This document shows positions 16,945-27,148 of a stretch of 64,000 bases of DNA, one piece after another. Both the position numbers and the translations under genes were made by a program. Where the stretch lies: assembly GCF_001028665.1 (NCBI RefSeq), contig NZ_CP011503.1, positions 1,922,001 through 1,986,000 of the forward strand. Direction: 5' to 3'. Position 1 is the stretch's first letter. The number at the start of each line of letters is the position of its first letter. The DNA is from Burkholderia pyrrocinia. GTDB taxonomy: Bacteria > Pseudomonadota > Gammaproteobacteria > Burkholderiales > Burkholderiaceae. The notes under the pieces are model-generated. The model saw only the letters and a list, made by a program, of their open reading frames with translations. It did not search any database and was not told the DNA's origin.

Positions 16945-17032
16945 AGAACAGGGAGAGCCTGCACCGCGCCTCGAAGCGCACACAGACAAGCAGGACGAAC
17001 ACATCGGGCAAAGCATTTTTTTTGGATCGATC

Positions 17033-17461
17033 ATGAAGACGTTTTCCGCAAAAGCCCATGAGGTGACGCGCGAATGGTACGTGATTGACGCGACGGATAA
17101 GGTTCTCGGCCGTGTTGCCAGCGAAGTGGCACGCCGTCTGCGCGGCAAGCACAAGCCTGAGTTCACCCCGCACGTCGACACTGGTGATTTCATCATCATC
17201 GTCAACGCGAGCAAGTTGAAGGTCACGGGCAACAAGACGCTGGACAAGAAGTACTACCGTCACTCGGGCTACCCGGGCGGTATCTATGAAACGACGTTCG
17301 GCAAGATGCAGGAACGCTTCCCGGGCCGCGCGCTCGAGAAGGCGGTCAAGGGCATGCTGCCGAAGGGCCCGCTCGGTTACGCGATGATCAAGAAGCTGAA
17401 GGTCTACGCAGAAGCGACGCATCCGCATTCGGCTCAACAGCCGAAGGCGCTCGAGATCTAA
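17033..17461 (+). CDS. rplM: 50S ribosomal protein L13
   Basis: A 142-residue large-subunit protein that binds 23S rRNA early in assembly. It has the standard opening [20 protein letters not shown], the family motif [20 protein letters not shown] and GMLPKGPLG near 110. The ribosome site is weak (GGAT about nine bases upstream), unusual for a ribosomal gene and compatible with control through the leader. A longer in-frame start at 16931 is rejected because it adds about 34 residues the family lacks. rpsI follows after 10 bases. Confidence 0.98.
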   Translation: MKTFSAKAHEVTREWYVIDATDKVLGRVASEVARRLRGKHKPEFTPHVDTGDFIIIVNASKLKVTGNKTLDKKYYRHSGYPGGIYETTFGKMQERFPGRALEKAVKGMLPKGPLGYAMIKKLKVYAEATHPHSAQQPKALEI

Positions 17462-17471
17462 GGGGACCCAC

Positions 17472-17864
17472 ATGATCGGTAACTGGAACTACGGTACGGG
17501 CCGCCGCAAGAGCGCAGTCGCACGTGTCTTCATCAAGGCTGGCAAGGGCGACATCATCGTCAACGGCAAGCCCATCGCTGACTACTTCTCGCGCGAAACG
17601 TCGCTGATGATCGTGCGTCAACCGCTGGAACTCACGAACCACGGCCAGACGTTCGACATCAAGGTGAACGTGAACGGCGGCGGTGAAACGGGTCAGGCAG
17701 GCGCAGTGCGCCACGGCATCACCCGTGCACTGATCGACTACGATGCGACGCTGAAGCCGTCGCTGTCGAGCGCAGGCTTCGTGACGCGTGATGCGCGTGA
17801 AGTCGAGCGTAAGAAGGTCGGTCTGCGCAAGGCACGCCGCGCCAAGCAGTTCTCGAAGCGTTAA
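17472..17864 (+). CDS. rpsI: 30S ribosomal protein S9
   Basis: A 130-residue small-subunit protein whose C-terminal tail reaches the P-site tRNA. It shows [15 protein letters not shown] near the N-terminus, [15 protein letters not shown] in the middle, and the basic tail ending RRAKQFSKR. It is co-transcribed with rplM, the standard bacterial arrangement. AGGGGACC precedes the ATG. Confidence 0.98.
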   Translation: MIGNWNYGTGRRKSAVARVFIKAGKGDIIVNGKPIADYFSRETSLMIVRQPLELTNHGQTFDIKVNVNGGGETGQAGAVRHGITRALIDYDATLKPSLSSAGFVTRDAREVERKKVGLRKARRAKQFSKR

Positions 17865-17906
17865 TTCCGCTTCATGGCCGCGCCGCTTCCGGGCGGCGTC
17901 CGCCGG

Positions 17907-17940
17907 AAAAACCGCCAGCTTTCGCGCTGGCGGTTTTTTT
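17907..17940. terminator. Terminator after rpsI
   Basis: AAAAACCGCCAGC and GCTGGCGGTTTTTTT form a long stem with a six-base loop; A and T runs on both sides would let it act in both directions. Confidence 0.92.
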
Positions 17941-18082
17941 ATGCCCGCTGCGAGGCCCGTGCAGCGGCGGCTCGCATGGGCGGGTTTGATGAAATCGACA
18001 AGAACCTATTGATTTCATGGACTTCAGCACGATCTTCTGATCGGCCCTACAATAGCGGCTAAAGCTTCTTGGAGAGTTCGCA

Positions 18083-18454
18083 ATGAACGCTGTTACCGAA
18101 TCCGCAGCAACGACGACCGAAATGCCGCTTCCGTTCGTCTTCACCGACGCAGCGGCCGACAAGGTCAAGCAACTGATCGACGAAGAGGGCAATCCCGACC
18201 TGAAGCTGCGCGTGTTCGTGCAGGGTGGCGGCTGCTCCGGCTTCCAGTATGGCTTCACGTTCGACGAGGAAGTCAACGAGGACGACACCGTGATGAACAA
18301 GAACGGCGTCCAGCTCCTGATCGACTCGATGAGCTACCAGTACCTGGTCGGCGCCGAGATCGACTACAAGGACGACATCAACGGCGCCCAGTTCGTGATC
18401 AAGAACCCGAACGCGACCACCACCTGCGGGTGCGGCTCGTCGTTCTCGGTCTGA
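18083..18454 (+). CDS. erpA: Iron-sulfur cluster insertion protein ErpA
   Basis: A 123-residue A-type carrier that delivers Fe-S clusters to target enzymes in the cytoplasm. The three cluster ligands are C51 in GGGCSGF and C115/C117 in TTTCGCGSS. The N-terminal extension before [14 protein letters not shown] fits beta-proteobacterial ErpA. GGAG precedes the ATG at 18083. It is a single-gene unit with its own terminator and is not next to an isc operon here. Confidence 0.95.
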   Translation: MNAVTESAATTTEMPLPFVFTDAAADKVKQLIDEEGNPDLKLRVFVQGGGCSGFQYGFTFDEEVNEDDTVMNKNGVQLLIDSMSYQYLVGAEIDYKDDINGAQFVIKNPNATTTCGCGSSFSV

Positions 18455-18488
18455 CCGCACGGCAGATCCGCGCCGGTTCGCCGGAATG

Positions 18489-18517
18489 AAAAACGGGGCT
18501 TCATGCCCCGTTTTTTT
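18489..18517. terminator. Terminator between erpA and anmK
   Basis: AAACGGGGC pairs with GCCCCGTTT around a five-base loop, followed by seven T; A residues on the other side let it also serve the convergent anmK. Confidence 0.9.
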
Positions 18518-18556
18518 ATGCCTGTGCGCGGCGCCCGCCGCGCGGCAGGTGTCGCG

Positions 18557-19705
18557 TCAGCGCGGGTAGAGCGCGCCGAGCACGCGGTCGCCGGCCGCAC
18601 CGGTGACCGTCGCGAGATTGCCGGGCTGGCGCGCGGTAAAGCGGTACGCGAGCCATGAAAACGCGAGCGCCTCGACCTGTTGCGGCGGGACGCCGAGCGC
18701 GGACGTCGTATCGACCGTGGCCGGCACGCCGGCCTCGCGCAGCGCGTGGCGGAGCGCGTCGAGCAGCACCGGATTGCGCGCACCGCCGCCGCACACGAAG
18801 ACGGCCTTGCAGCCGGGTGCGTGCTGCGCGATCTCGCGTGCGACCGACACGGCGGTGAGCGCCGTGAGGGTCGCCTGCACGTCCTCTGGCGCAACCTGTG
18901 CGAATGCGGCGAGCTTTGCGTCGAGCCACGCGGGATTGAACAGGTCGCGTCCGGTGCTTTTCGGCGGCGGCGCGGTGAAATACGGTTCGTCGAGCAGCGC
19001 ATCGAGCAGCGGCGCGTGCACGGTGCCGCGCGCGGCGAACTTGCCGCCGTCGTCGTACGGTTTGCCGAGATGGCGGGTCGCCCACGCGTCGATCAGCGCA
19101 TTCGCGGGGCCGCAGTCGAAGCCGCGCACGTCGCCGCCTTCGCCGGGCAGGATCGTGATGTTGCTGATTCCGCCGAGGTTGCAGACGACGCGCGTCTCGC
19201 CCGGCGCACCGAATACCGTCGCATGGAACGCCGGCGCGAGCGGCGCGCCGTGGCCGCCGGCGGCCACATCGCGGCTGCGGAAATCGGCGATCACATCGAC
19301 CTGGGTCAGCTCGGCGAGCAGCGCCGGGTTGTTGAGTTGCCGCGTATAGCCGCGCTCGGGGCGATGGCGCACCGTCTGGCCGTGCACGCCGATCGCGCGG
19401 ATCTCGTCGCGCGACAGCCCGGCGGTGCGCTGCAATTCGTGGCAGCACACCGCGTAGCGCGTGACAAGCGCGTTCGCCGCGAGCGATTCGCGGTCGATCT
19501 CGTCGTCGCCGGGCTGTTGCAGCGCGAACAACGCGTCGCGCAGCGACTGCGCGAAGCCGACGAACGCTTCCGCGAGTACGGCCGGCGCCTTGCCGGCCTC
19601 GAAACGCACGGCGACGCCGTCGACGCCGTCCATGCTGGTTCCCGACATCAGCCCGAAGTAGATGCCGTCGGCCGGATGGGCGCTTTGCGGCTGTCGTTGC
19701 GGCAC
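18557..19705 (-). CDS. anmK: Anhydro-N-acetylmuramic acid kinase
   Basis: A 382-residue ASKHA-fold sugar kinase that phosphorylates and opens 1,6-anhydro-MurNAc during cell-wall recycling. Diagnostic motifs are [13 protein letters not shown] (18-30) for nucleotide/substrate binding, [11 protein letters not shown] near 130, [16 protein letters not shown] near 160 and [14 protein letters not shown] near 310. Length is typical. It is divergent from tyrS with 142 bp between. Confidence 0.95.
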   Translation of the reverse strand: MPQRQPQSAHPADGIYFGLMSGTSMDGVDGVAVRFEAGKAPAVLAEAFVGFAQSLRDALFALQQPGDDEIDRESLAANALVTRYAVCCHELQRTAGLSRDEIRAIGVHGQTVRHRPERGYTRQLNNPALLAELTQVDVIADFRSRDVAAGGHGAPLAPAFHATVFGAPGETRVVCNLGGISNITILPGEGGDVRGFDCGPANALIDAWATRHLGKPYDDGGKFAARGTVHAPLLDALLDEPYFTAPPPKSTGRDLFNPAWLDAKLAAFAQVAPEDVQATLTALTAVSVAREIAQHAPGCKAVFVCGGGARNPVLLDALRHALREAGVPATVDTTSALGVPPQQVEALAFSWLAYRFTARQPGNLATVTGAAGDRVLGALYPR

Positions 19706-19847
19706 GTTGGGTTCTCCTGGATCGTGCGGCGCGGGCCCGTGCCGCGCGCCTTGCGCCCGATTATCCGCGCAACCTGACGCGTCGTTAAGCGATGCGCGCG
19801 CAAGTTATGGGAAAATCCCTGTCTTTGCGACATTCTTCCTGGCACCG

Positions 19848-21089
19848 ATGAGCACCGAACCCAGTTCCAAGCCCGTTTTCCCGATCACCGACGAAGTCCG
19901 GCATGCGCTCGCCGTCACGAAGCGCGGCGTCGACGAGCTGCTGATCGAGGAAGAGTTCGCGCAGAAGCTCGCGCGCAGCGCGGCCACCGGCACGCCGCTT
20001 CGCATCAAGCTCGGCCTCGACCCGACCGCGCCCGACATCCACATCGGCCATACGGTCGTGCTGAACAAGATGCGTCAGCTTCAGGACCTCGGCCACACGG
20101 TGATCTTCCTGATCGGCGATTTCACGTCGCTGATCGGCGATCCGTCGGGCCGCAACGCGACGCGTCCGCCGCTCACGCGCGAGCAGATCGAGTCGAACGC
20201 GAAGACCTACTTCGAGCAGGCCGCACTCGTGCTCGATCGCGAAAAGACCGAGATCCGCTACAACAGCGAATGGTCGATGCCGCTCGGCGCGGACGGGATG
20301 ATCAAGCTCGCGTCGCGCTACACGGTCGCGCGGATCCTCGAGCGCGAGGATTTCACGAAGCGCTTCCAGGGCGGCGTGCCGATCTCGATCCACGAATTCC
20401 TGTACCCGCTGATGCAGGGCTACGATTCGGTCGCGCTGAACGCCGACCTCGAACTCGGCGGCACCGACCAGAAGTTCAACCTGCTGGTCGGCCGCGAACT
20501 GCAGAAGCAGTACGGCCAGGAACAGCAGTGCATCCTGACGATGCCGCTGCTCGAAGGCCTCGACGGCGTCGAGAAGATGTCGAAGTCGAAGGGCAACTAC
20601 GTCGGCATCAGCGAGAAGCCGACCGACATGTTCGGCAAGCTGATGAGCATCTCGGACACGCTGATGTGGCGTTACTTCGAGCTGCTGTCGTTCCGCGGCA
20701 TGGACGAGATCATCGGTTTCCGGCGCGAAGCCGAGGCAGGGCGCAACCCGCGCGACTTCAAGGTGCTGCTCGCGCAGGAAATCGTCGCGCGGTTCCACTC
20801 GCAGCCGGACGCCGAGCGTGCGCTCGAAGACTTCAACCACCGCGCGAAGGGCGGCGTGCCGGACGATATTCCGTCGGTCACGCTCGCGGGCGCACCGCTC
20901 GCGATCGGCCAGTTGTTGAAGCAGGCCGGCCTCGTGCCGTCGACCAGCGAAGCGCTGCGCAACATCGAGCAGGGCGGCGTGAAGATCGACGGCGCGATCG
21001 TGTCGGACAAGGGCCTGAAGGTCGAGGCCGGCGAGTTCGTCGTGCAGGTCGGCAAGCGCCGCTTCGCACGCGTCACGCTGACCGCATGA
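19848..21089 (+). CDS. tyrS: Tyrosyl-tRNA synthetase
   Basis: A 413-residue class I synthetase that charges tRNA-Tyr. The ATP-binding motifs are HIGH (65-68, in [13 protein letters not shown]) and KMSKS (about 243-247, in [10 protein letters not shown]). A C-terminal S4 RNA-binding domain covers about 345-413. I chose the ATG at 19848 because [17 protein letters not shown] is the natural start; the frame is open further upstream. Its TGA overlaps the dtd ATG. Confidence 0.97.
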   Translation: MSTEPSSKPVFPITDEVRHALAVTKRGVDELLIEEEFAQKLARSAATGTPLRIKLGLDPTAPDIHIGHTVVLNKMRQLQDLGHTVIFLIGDFTSLIGDPSGRNATRPPLTREQIESNAKTYFEQAALVLDREKTEIRYNSEWSMPLGADGMIKLASRYTVARILEREDFTKRFQGGVPISIHEFLYPLMQGYDSVALNADLELGGTDQKFNLLVGRELQKQYGQEQQCILTMPLLEGLDGVEKMSKSKGNYVGISEKPTDMFGKLMSISDTLMWRYFELLSFRGMDEIIGFRREAEAGRNPRDFKVLLAQEIVARFHSQPDAERALEDFNHRAKGGVPDDIPSVTLAGAPLAIGQLLKQAGLVPSTSEALRNIEQGGVKIDGAIVSDKGLKVEAGEFVVQVGKRRFARVTLTA

Positions 21090-21544
21090 TCGCGCTGATC
21101 CAGCGCGTGAAGCGCGCCGACGTGCGCGTCGGCGACCGCACGACCGGCGAGATCGGCGCGGGCCTGCTCGCGCTGGTCTGCGCGGAGCGCGGCGACACCG
21201 ACGCGGCGGCCGACAAGCTGCTGGCGAAGATGCTCGGCTACCGCGTGTTCAGCGATGCGGCCGGCAAGATGAACCTGCCGGTGTCGAATATCGACGGCGA
21301 GGGGCGCGCAGGTGGCCTGCTGCTCGTGTCGCAGTTCACGCTGGCGGCCGATACCAACAGCGGACTGCGCCCGAGCTTCACGCCGGCCGCGCCGCCCGAC
21401 GAAGGCGCGCGGCTGTTCGACTATTTCGTCGCGGCCGCGCGGACGCGCCATCCCGTCGTCGAGACGGGCGAGTTCGGCGCCGACATGCAGGTGTCGCTCG
21501 TCAACGACGGCCCCGTCACGTTCTGGCTGCAAGTGCGGCCCTGA
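21086..21544 (+). CDS. dtd: D-aminoacyl-tRNA deacylase
   Basis: A 152-residue proofreading enzyme that removes D-amino acids (notably D-Tyr) and glycine mischarged on tRNA. Both family signatures are visible: [17 protein letters not shown] (about 79-95) and [10 protein letters not shown] near the C-terminus, holding the Gly-Pro motif that rejects L-amino acids. Direct overlap with tyrS makes functional sense, as tyrosyl-tRNA synthetase is a source of D-Tyr-tRNA. Confidence 0.96.
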   Translation: MIALIQRVKRADVRVGDRTTGEIGAGLLALVCAERGDTDAAADKLLAKMLGYRVFSDAAGKMNLPVSNIDGEGRAGGLLLVSQFTLAADTNSGLRPSFTPAAPPDEGARLFDYFVAAARTRHPVVETGEFGADMQVSLVNDGPVTFWLQVRP

Positions 21545-21567
21545 TGCTTCCCCGGAGACGCGCCGCG

Positions 21568-22230
21568 ATGGCCACCACGCAGATTCTTTTCATCCGCCAT
21601 GGCGAGACGGCCTGGAACCGCATCAAGCGCATCCAGGGGCATATCGACATCCCGCTGGCTGACACGGGGCTCGCGCAGGCGCAGCGACTGGCCGCGCGGC
21701 TCGCGAAAGAGGCGCGCGACGGCGCACGGATCGACGCGGTCTATTCGAGCGACCTGATGCGCGCGCAGCAGACCGCACAACCCTTTGCCGATGCGCTCGG
21801 GCTGCCGCTGCAGTTGCGCGACGGGTTGCGCGAACGCTCGTACGGCGCGTTCCAGGGGCACGACAGCACCGAGATCGAGACGCTGTTTCCGGACGCGTAT
21901 GCAGCCTGGCAGACGCGCGATCCGGGCTTCGCGCCGGAAGGCGGCGAGTCGCAGCGTGCCTTCTATCACCGCGTGCTGCATGCGCTCGAGCCGATCGTCG
22001 CCGCGCATCCGGGTGGCCGGATCGCGTGCGTCGCGCATGGCGGCGTGCTCGATTGCGTGTACCGTTTTGCGAACGGTCTCGAGCTGTCGGCACCGCGCAA
22101 TTACCAACTGCTCAACACGAGCATCAACGTCGTCGATTACGTCGATGGCCGCGCGCAGGTCGTGCAGTGGGCGGACGTGTCGCACCTGGACGCCGAGAGC
22201 GACGATGACGGTTATCGCAAGGTGCTCTGA
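21568..22230 (+). CDS. Histidine phosphatase family protein (GpmB-like)
   Basis: A 220-residue phosphoglycerate-mutase-fold protein. The catalytic histidine is in FIRHGETAWNRI (7-18); the second conserved histidine is in ACVAHGGVLD (about 154-163), and the acid/base segment is RERSYGAFQGHD. Substrate is unknown; many relatives are broad phosphatases rather than mutases. The ATG at 21568 has GGAG ten bases upstream; the alternative ATG at 21544 overlaps the dtd stop and would add eight residues. It likely forms an operon with tyrS-dtd. Confidence 0.88.
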   Translation: MATTQILFIRHGETAWNRIKRIQGHIDIPLADTGLAQAQRLAARLAKEARDGARIDAVYSSDLMRAQQTAQPFADALGLPLQLRDGLRERSYGAFQGHDSTEIETLFPDAYAAWQTRDPGFAPEGGESQRAFYHRVLHALEPIVAAHPGGRIACVAHGGVLDCVYRFANGLELSAPRNYQLLNTSINVVDYVDGRAQVVQWADVSHLDAESDDDGYRKVL

Positions 22231-22287
22231 TCACGCGGGGCCCGTCCGGCATCGCCGGCCGGGATTCCTGTTCCTCCTGCGCGACGC

Positions 22288-23418
22288 TTACTGCGGCAGC
22301 GCGTGGCGCGTCTTGTAGTCGAGCGCGTATGCGATCTTGCCGGGCTTGTCGGCCGTGATCGGCTGGCGCAGCTTGTCGAATTCCCCCTTGTTGTATTTCT
22401 TCCCGCCGTTGATCGCCTCGGCGCGCCCGAGGTCGGCGCCCGTCTTGCCGTCGATCACGGGGTCCGTGGCCGCGACCATGCGCGTCGACGCGTTCCAGGC
22501 CGCGTTCAGGTAGCCCGTGTCGGCCTTCGCCGGATCGGGGTCGGTCGTGCCGGCGCGCGTCAGGTCGTAGCCGGCGAGCGAGAGCGTGCCCGGCTGCGCG
22601 CGCAGCCAGTCGGCCCAGTAGAACTCGAGGTAGTCGGTGGCTTGCGCGGGCTTGCTGTAGCCGATGTCGCGCGTGAAATAGACGAGCGACCGGTAGCGGT
22701 CGTTCGTCATCCCGAGTGTCAGGCCGAGCCCGGTCGGCAGTTGCGCGACCGTGATCGGTTTGCCTTCGCCGTTCTTGAGTCGCACATAGCCGCGGCTTTG
22801 CATCTGCTGCCAGAACGCGTCGCCCGAGTAGTCGCTGAGGTTGTCCTTGACGACGACGTGCACGTGCAGCGCCGGGCCGCCGTCGGGTGTCTCGTAGTAG
22901 GTCGACAGGCCGTGGTGGCCGTCGGTCAGGTACAGCGCATCGCCGTTCGGGCCGATCACGACGGGGTTCAGCACCGAGCGGTCGCGGGCGTTCGCGTCGG
23001 TCGTCGTGCACGTGTAGCTCGCGGGCTCGCGCAGCGCCGACCTGGCCGTATAGCCGCTCGACGCGACGCCGCCGAGCCCTTCGTCCGCGCAGAAGTCGTC
23101 GAATTTCTTGTCGGGCTGCAGTTCGTAGCGGCCGAGCTTGTAGTAGATCTGGTCGTAGCCGATCGCGCCCTGCGTCGGATGGAGATCGCCGAGCGTCACG
23201 TCGATCAGTTCGCCGGCGCGGGCGCTTTTCCACTTGCCCGGTTGCGGTGCGACGGTGGCGGGCGGCGTGGGCGTCGTCGGGGTGCCGCCGGACGGCGTTT
23301 GCGCGTCCGTGCGCGCGATGGCGGCAACATCGTCGCCTCCGCAGGCGGACAGGGCGAGGACGGCGGACAGGCTGGCGGCAAGGGCGAAACGGATCGGCAG
23401 GCGTGGCATCGCGGGCAT
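22288..23418 (-). CDS. ParB/Srx-fold lipoprotein (ParBc_2-like)
   Basis: A 376-residue predicted lipoprotein. The signal peptide ends in the lipobox LSAC with Cys26, followed by GGDDVAA, and a Pro/Thr linker (35-60). The body begins GELIDVTLGDLHPTQGAIGY, and YLTDGHHGLSTYYE (about 163-176) matches the GHHR-like loop of ParB/sulfiredoxin-fold proteins, in the branch named putative ParB-like nuclease. The N-terminal signal means it acts outside the cytoplasm, unlike chromosome-segregation ParB. Enzymatic activity and ligand are unknown. It is convergent with the phosphatase gene, with 57 bp between that contain only a small GC dyad. Confidence 0.8.
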   Translation of the reverse strand: MPAMPRLPIRFALAASLSAVLALSACGGDDVAAIARTDAQTPSGGTPTTPTPPATVAPQPGKWKSARAGELIDVTLGDLHPTQGAIGYDQIYYKLGRYELQPDKKFDDFCADEGLGGVASSGYTARSALREPASYTCTTTDANARDRSVLNPVVIGPNGDALYLTDGHHGLSTYYETPDGGPALHVHVVVKDNLSDYSGDAFWQQMQSRGYVRLKNGEGKPITVAQLPTGLGLTLGMTNDRYRSLVYFTRDIGYSKPAQATDYLEFYWADWLRAQPGTLSLAGYDLTRAGTTDPDPAKADTGYLNAAWNASTRMVAATDPVIDGKTGADLGRAEAINGGKKYNKGEFDKLRQPITADKPGKIAYALDYKTRHALPQ

Positions 23419-23559
23419 CGGCGCGGTCGGGTTGGCGGGACACCGCGCGGGTCACGACAGGACGGGGCGTGCGGCACGTGCGACCGTGCGCGGGTGCAAG
23501 CCCGTCAGCTTGTCACAGGTATTTGACAGCAAATTGAAATAATCGGAAGAAAAGAACCG

Positions 23560-24513
23560 TCAGGCAGGCGGCGCGCCGTCGGGCGGCGGCGCGGTCGCGC
23601 GACGGCGCGCACGCTTCGACGCGCCGTTGACGAGCGCCCAGCGCAGCACGGGGGCGACGGCCCGTACGCCGGGCCGGACCACCGCGCGTCGCAACGGCGC
23701 GAACGTCGACACGCGGAGCATGCGCTGCGCCCACGGCGGCAGCAGGTCGATCCCGGCATGCACCATCAGCGACGCGGCCGGCCGCAGCGCGGGCTTCGCG
23801 ACCGGCACATTCAGCAGGATGGACATCACCTCGAAGGTATGCGGCCCGGCCTCGAGTTCGGGCTGCATGCGCGCGAGATACGCGGCGACCTCGACGCGCG
23901 AACGCGGCACCTCCTGTGCGCCGAGCAGTTCGGCGACCAAGGCCGTTTCGGCGTAATAGCGGTCCTGAAGCTCGCCCGACAGCGCCGGATTCACGTAGCA
24001 CAGATGCGCGGCGAGGAAACTCGACACTTCCGCGATATGCACCCAGGTCAGCAACGCCGGATCGTCGGCGCGGTACGGCCGACCGTCGGGAGCGGTACCC
24101 GATACGCGCGCGTGGATGGCTTTCACGCGTTCGATCAGTGCGAGTGCGTCCGCGCGACTGCCGAACGTCGTGCCCGTGATGAACGTGGCGGTGCGCCGCA
24201 AGCGGCCGAGGATGTCGGTGCGAAACGACGAGTGATCCCAGACGCCCGCGAGCGCGAGCGGATGGAGCGCCTGCAGCAGCAGCGCGGCGATGCCGCCTGT
24301 CATCATCGACGTGAAGTCGGCATGCACGCGCCAGCAGACGGCGTCGGGGCCGAACAGCCCCGGATCTCCGGGCGGCGAAGAGAGATCGAGCGACGGGCCG
24401 CCGCCGCCCACCGTCAGGTGCGTGATGCCGGCCACGAGCCGCTTGCGGATCGGCTCGGCCCAGCGCGGGCCCGGTGCGGGTGCGGCGGGGTGGCGGCTAG
24501 GCGGTGTCGTCAT
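23560..24513 (-). CDS. Oxygenase MpaB family (DUF2236) protein
   Basis: A 317-residue protein of the DUF2236/MpaB group, related to fungal MpaB and the rubber-cleaving heme enzyme Lcp. Family blocks are LLQALHPLALAGVWDHSSF (near 81-97, with H84 a likely heme ligand) and LLTWVHIAEVSSFLAAHLCY (about 150-170). No signal peptide. Substrate unknown. The last 25 residues are Arg/Ala/Pro-rich. It lies 24 bases after ruvB on the same strand and may be the last gene of that unit, though without an obvious functional link. Confidence 0.85.
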   Translation of the reverse strand: MTTPPSRHPAAPAPGPRWAEPIRKRLVAGITHLTVGGGGPSLDLSSPPGDPGLFGPDAVCWRVHADFTSMMTGGIAALLLQALHPLALAGVWDHSSFRTDILGRLRRTATFITGTTFGSRADALALIERVKAIHARVSGTAPDGRPYRADDPALLTWVHIAEVSSFLAAHLCYVNPALSGELQDRYYAETALVAELLGAQEVPRSRVEVAAYLARMQPELEAGPHTFEVMSILLNVPVAKPALRPAASLMVHAGIDLLPPWAQRMLRVSTFAPLRRAVVRPGVRAVAPVLRWALVNGASKRARRRATAPPPDGAPPA

Positions 24514-24537
24514 GGCTGGCGTGGCTCGGGCGGCCGG

Positions 24538-25608
24538 TTATTTCCCGGCGGGCGTATCCCACATGCCGCGTTCGGTGCTGCCGGCGTCGGGCGCGGAGAG
24601 CCCGAAGTGGCGGTACGTGAGCAGCGTCGCGACGCGCCCGCGCGGCGTGCGCTGCAGGAAACCCTGCTGGATCAGGTACGGTTCGAGCACGTCCTCGATC
24701 GTGTCGCGCTCCTCGCCGATCGCCGCCGCGAGGTTGTCGATGCCGACCGGGCCGCCGTCGAACTTGTGCAGGATCGCTTCGAGCAGCTTGCGGTCCATCA
24801 GGTCGAAGCCGACCGGATCGACGTCGAGCATCGCGAGCGCGGCATCGGCCACCGCCGCGGTGATCTGGCCGTCGGCCTTCACTTCCGCGAAGTCGCGCAC
24901 GCGGCGCAGCAGCCGGTTCGCGATCCGCGGCGTGCCGCGCGAGCGCTTCGCGATTTCCAGCGCGCCGTTCGGATCGATCTGCGCGTTCAGCAGCGATGCG
25001 GAGCGCCGCACGATGCGCGACAGTTGCTCGGCGTCGTAGAACTCGAGGCGCGAGACGATCCCGAAACGGTCGCGCAGCGGGTTGGTCAGCATTCCCGCGC
25101 GGGTGGTCGCGCCGACGAGCGTGAACGGCTGCAGGTCGAGCTTCACGCTGCGCGCGGCCGGACCTTCGCCGATCATGATGTCGATCTGGTAATCCTCGAG
25201 CGCCGGATACAGGATTTCCTCGACGACCGGCGACAGCCGGTGGATCTCGTCGATGAACAGCACGTCGTTCGCTTCGAGGTTCGTCAGCAGCGCGGCGAGA
25301 TCGCCCGCGCGCTCGAGCACGGGGCCCGACGTCTGACGCAGGTTCACGCCCATCTCGCGCGCGATGATGTGCGCGAGCGTCGTCTTGCCGAGACCCGGCG
25401 GCCCGAACAGCAGCACGTGGTCGAGCGGCTCGGAGCGGCGCTTGGCGGCTTCGATGAAGATCTCGAGCTGGCCGCGCACCTTTTCCTGGCCGACGTAGTC
25501 GTCGAGCTGGCGCGGCCGCAGCGCGCGTTCGAACACCTCCTCGTGCGACGAGGCGGGCGAGGCGGCGATGATCCGCTGCTCGGTGGCGAGTTTGTCGGTT
25601 TCAATCAT
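24538..25608 (-). CDS. ruvB: Holliday junction helicase RuvB
   Basis: A 356-residue AAA+ motor driving branch migration with RuvA. Walker A is GPPGLGKTT (near 68-76), Walker B/DEAH-like DEIHRLS (about 120), sensor GATTRAG, and a C-terminal winged helix ending the protein ([15 protein letters not shown]). It follows ruvA by 108 bp. Confidence 0.98.
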   Translation of the reverse strand: MIETDKLATEQRIIAASPASSHEEVFERALRPRQLDDYVGQEKVRGQLEIFIEAAKRRSEPLDHVLLFGPPGLGKTTLAHIIAREMGVNLRQTSGPVLERAGDLAALLTNLEANDVLFIDEIHRLSPVVEEILYPALEDYQIDIMIGEGPAARSVKLDLQPFTLVGATTRAGMLTNPLRDRFGIVSRLEFYDAEQLSRIVRRSASLLNAQIDPNGALEIAKRSRGTPRIANRLLRRVRDFAEVKADGQITAAVADAALAMLDVDPVGFDLMDRKLLEAILHKFDGGPVGIDNLAAAIGEERDTIEDVLEPYLIQQGFLQRTPRGRVATLLTYRHFGLSAPDAGSTERGMWDTPAGK

Positions 25609-25716
25609 GCGGCCATTGTACCGCGCGCCGCAGCTCGTCCGAACTGGCCGAACGGCCGACTGGCGCGCGCCGCGAGGCGGCGCGACACTGCGTCCGACAG
25701 TCGGTTCCGGCGCGCG

Positions 25717-26298
25717 TTACGCCTTCGACAGCGCCTTCAGCGCGAGCTTGATGCCTTCGGACACGCCGGTGCCGGCCGGCACGTTCTTGATCGCGGCGAG
25801 GCCTTCCTTTTCGGAGTAGCCGAGCGCGAGCAGCGCGTTGAGGATGTCGGTCGCGTGATCGGACGCCGATGCGGCGCCGGCGAGCGCGCCGAGGTCGGCG
25901 CCGAGCTTGCCCTTCAGTTCGAGCAGCAGGCGCTCGGCCGTCTTCTTGCCGATGCCGGGCAGGCGCGTGAGGCGCGCGGCGTCCTGCATCGTCACGGCCT
26001 GCGCGAGCTCCTGCACGCTCATCCCGGACAGCACGGCGAGCGCCATGCGCGCGCCGATGCCGGTGATCTTCAGTAGCTCGCGGAAGGTCGTGCGCTCCTG
26101 CGGCGTCAGGAAGCCGTACAGCAGATGCGCGTCCTCGCGGACGATCTGCTGCGTGAGCAGCACGACGCGCTCGCCTGTCTGCGGCAGGTTGTAGAAGGTG
26201 CTCATCGGCACGTCGATTTCGTAGCCGACGCCGTTGCAGTCGACGAGGAGGTGAGGCGGGTTCTTTTCGAGCAGGATGCCGGCGATGCGACCGATCAT
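25717..26298 (-). CDS. ruvA: Holliday junction DNA-binding subunit RuvA
   Basis: A 193-residue protein whose tetramers grip the four-way junction and load RuvB. The N-terminal OB fold (1-65) starts [20 protein letters not shown]; two helix-hairpin-helix motifs follow ([18 protein letters not shown] and [20 protein letters not shown]); the C-terminal domain (about 145-193) binds RuvB. Confidence 0.97.
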   Translation of the reverse strand: MIGRIAGILLEKNPPHLLVDCNGVGYEIDVPMSTFYNLPQTGERVVLLTQQIVREDAHLLYGFLTPQERTTFRELLKITGIGARMALAVLSGMSVQELAQAVTMQDAARLTRLPGIGKKTAERLLLELKGKLGADLGALAGAASASDHATDILNALLALGYSEKEGLAAIKNVPAGTGVSEGIKLALKALSKA

Positions 26299-26454
26299 GG
26301 GAGGCGGGATGCGAGGAAGAAAGCGCGAGTGTAGCGCACGCGCGGCGCAATGCCGATGGGCTTGGCCGTCAGGCCGAAGCGGTGCGTGTCATGTGCGCGC
26401 TGCGCGCGGGCCAAACGGTCGAGCCGGTGTGCCGGGCGAGGGCGCGCGCCGGCA

Positions 26455-26997
26455 TCAGCCGACCAGCCGCCCGCGCCGCACGCGCAGCCCTTTCTTCGCG
26501 AGCGCCGGCGCGAGGCCGCCGAGCGTGCTGAGCGTGTTGCCGCCGTGCGCATGGCAGATCGCCATGCCGAGCGCGTCGGCCGCGTCGGAACCCGGTTGTC
26601 CGGAGAGGTTGAGCAGCCGCGTCACCATTTCCTGCATCTGCGTCTTGGTCGCGCGGCCGTAGCCGACGACAGCCTGCTTGAGCTGCAGCGCCGTGTATTC
26701 GGCGACCGGCAGCCCGCCCGCGACGAGGCCGCAGATCGCGGCGCCGCGTGCCTGGCCGAGCAGCAGCGTCGACTGCGGGTTCACGTTGACGAACACCTTT
26801 TCGATCGCGGACTGGTCGGGCGCATGTTCGCGCACGATCGTCGACACGCCCTGGAAGATCGTGCCGAGCCGCGTGGCCAGGTCGGCCGTCGGCGTGCGGA
26901 TCACGCCGCTCGCCACATAGGCGAGCCGGTGGCCGCTGACGTCGATGATGCCGAAGCCGGTGACGCGCAGGCCGGGGTCGATGCCGAGAATTCGCAT
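26455..26997 (-). CDS. ruvC: Holliday junction resolvase RuvC
   Basis: A 180-residue endonuclease that cuts the junction held by RuvAB. The catalytic acidic residues include D7 in [15 protein letters not shown], the glutamate in SAIEKVF (about 68) and the C-terminal aspartates in [15 protein letters not shown]. It is first of ruvC-ruvA-ruvB; the 156-bp gap to ruvA is longer than in many genomes and may hold a second promoter. Confidence 0.97.
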   Translation of the reverse strand: MRILGIDPGLRVTGFGIIDVSGHRLAYVASGVIRTPTADLATRLGTIFQGVSTIVREHAPDQSAIEKVFVNVNPQSTLLLGQARGAAICGLVAGGLPVAEYTALQLKQAVVGYGRATKTQMQEMVTRLLNLSGQPGSDAADALGMAICHAHGGNTLSTLGGLAPALAKKGLRVRRGRLVG

Positions 26998-27084
26998 GAG
27001 TGAGGAGAGAAGCGTGATGCAGCGATACTACAACGAATGGTGCGGCGAGCCGGGTGCGCGTTTGCGCGCGACGGCGCCGCGCAA

Positions 27085-27119
27085 TAAAAAACCCGGCGGG
27101 TGCGACGCCGCCGGGTTTT
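27085..27119 (-). terminator. Terminator after purH
   Basis: On the minus strand ACCCGGCGG (27116-27108) pairs with 27099-27091, followed by a T run (27090-27086). Confidence 0.9.
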
Positions 27120-27148
27120 CGTGTTGCAGCCGCGCGGGCCGCATGCGA

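Larger units (their letters stand above)
16722..17032. other. Gap between the DUF1090 gene and rplM
   Basis: This 311-bp divergent gap has GC-rich unremarkable DNA to 16880, then the rplM promoter, a 5' hairpin and a leader of about 115 bases. No further gene is seen. Confidence 0.6.
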
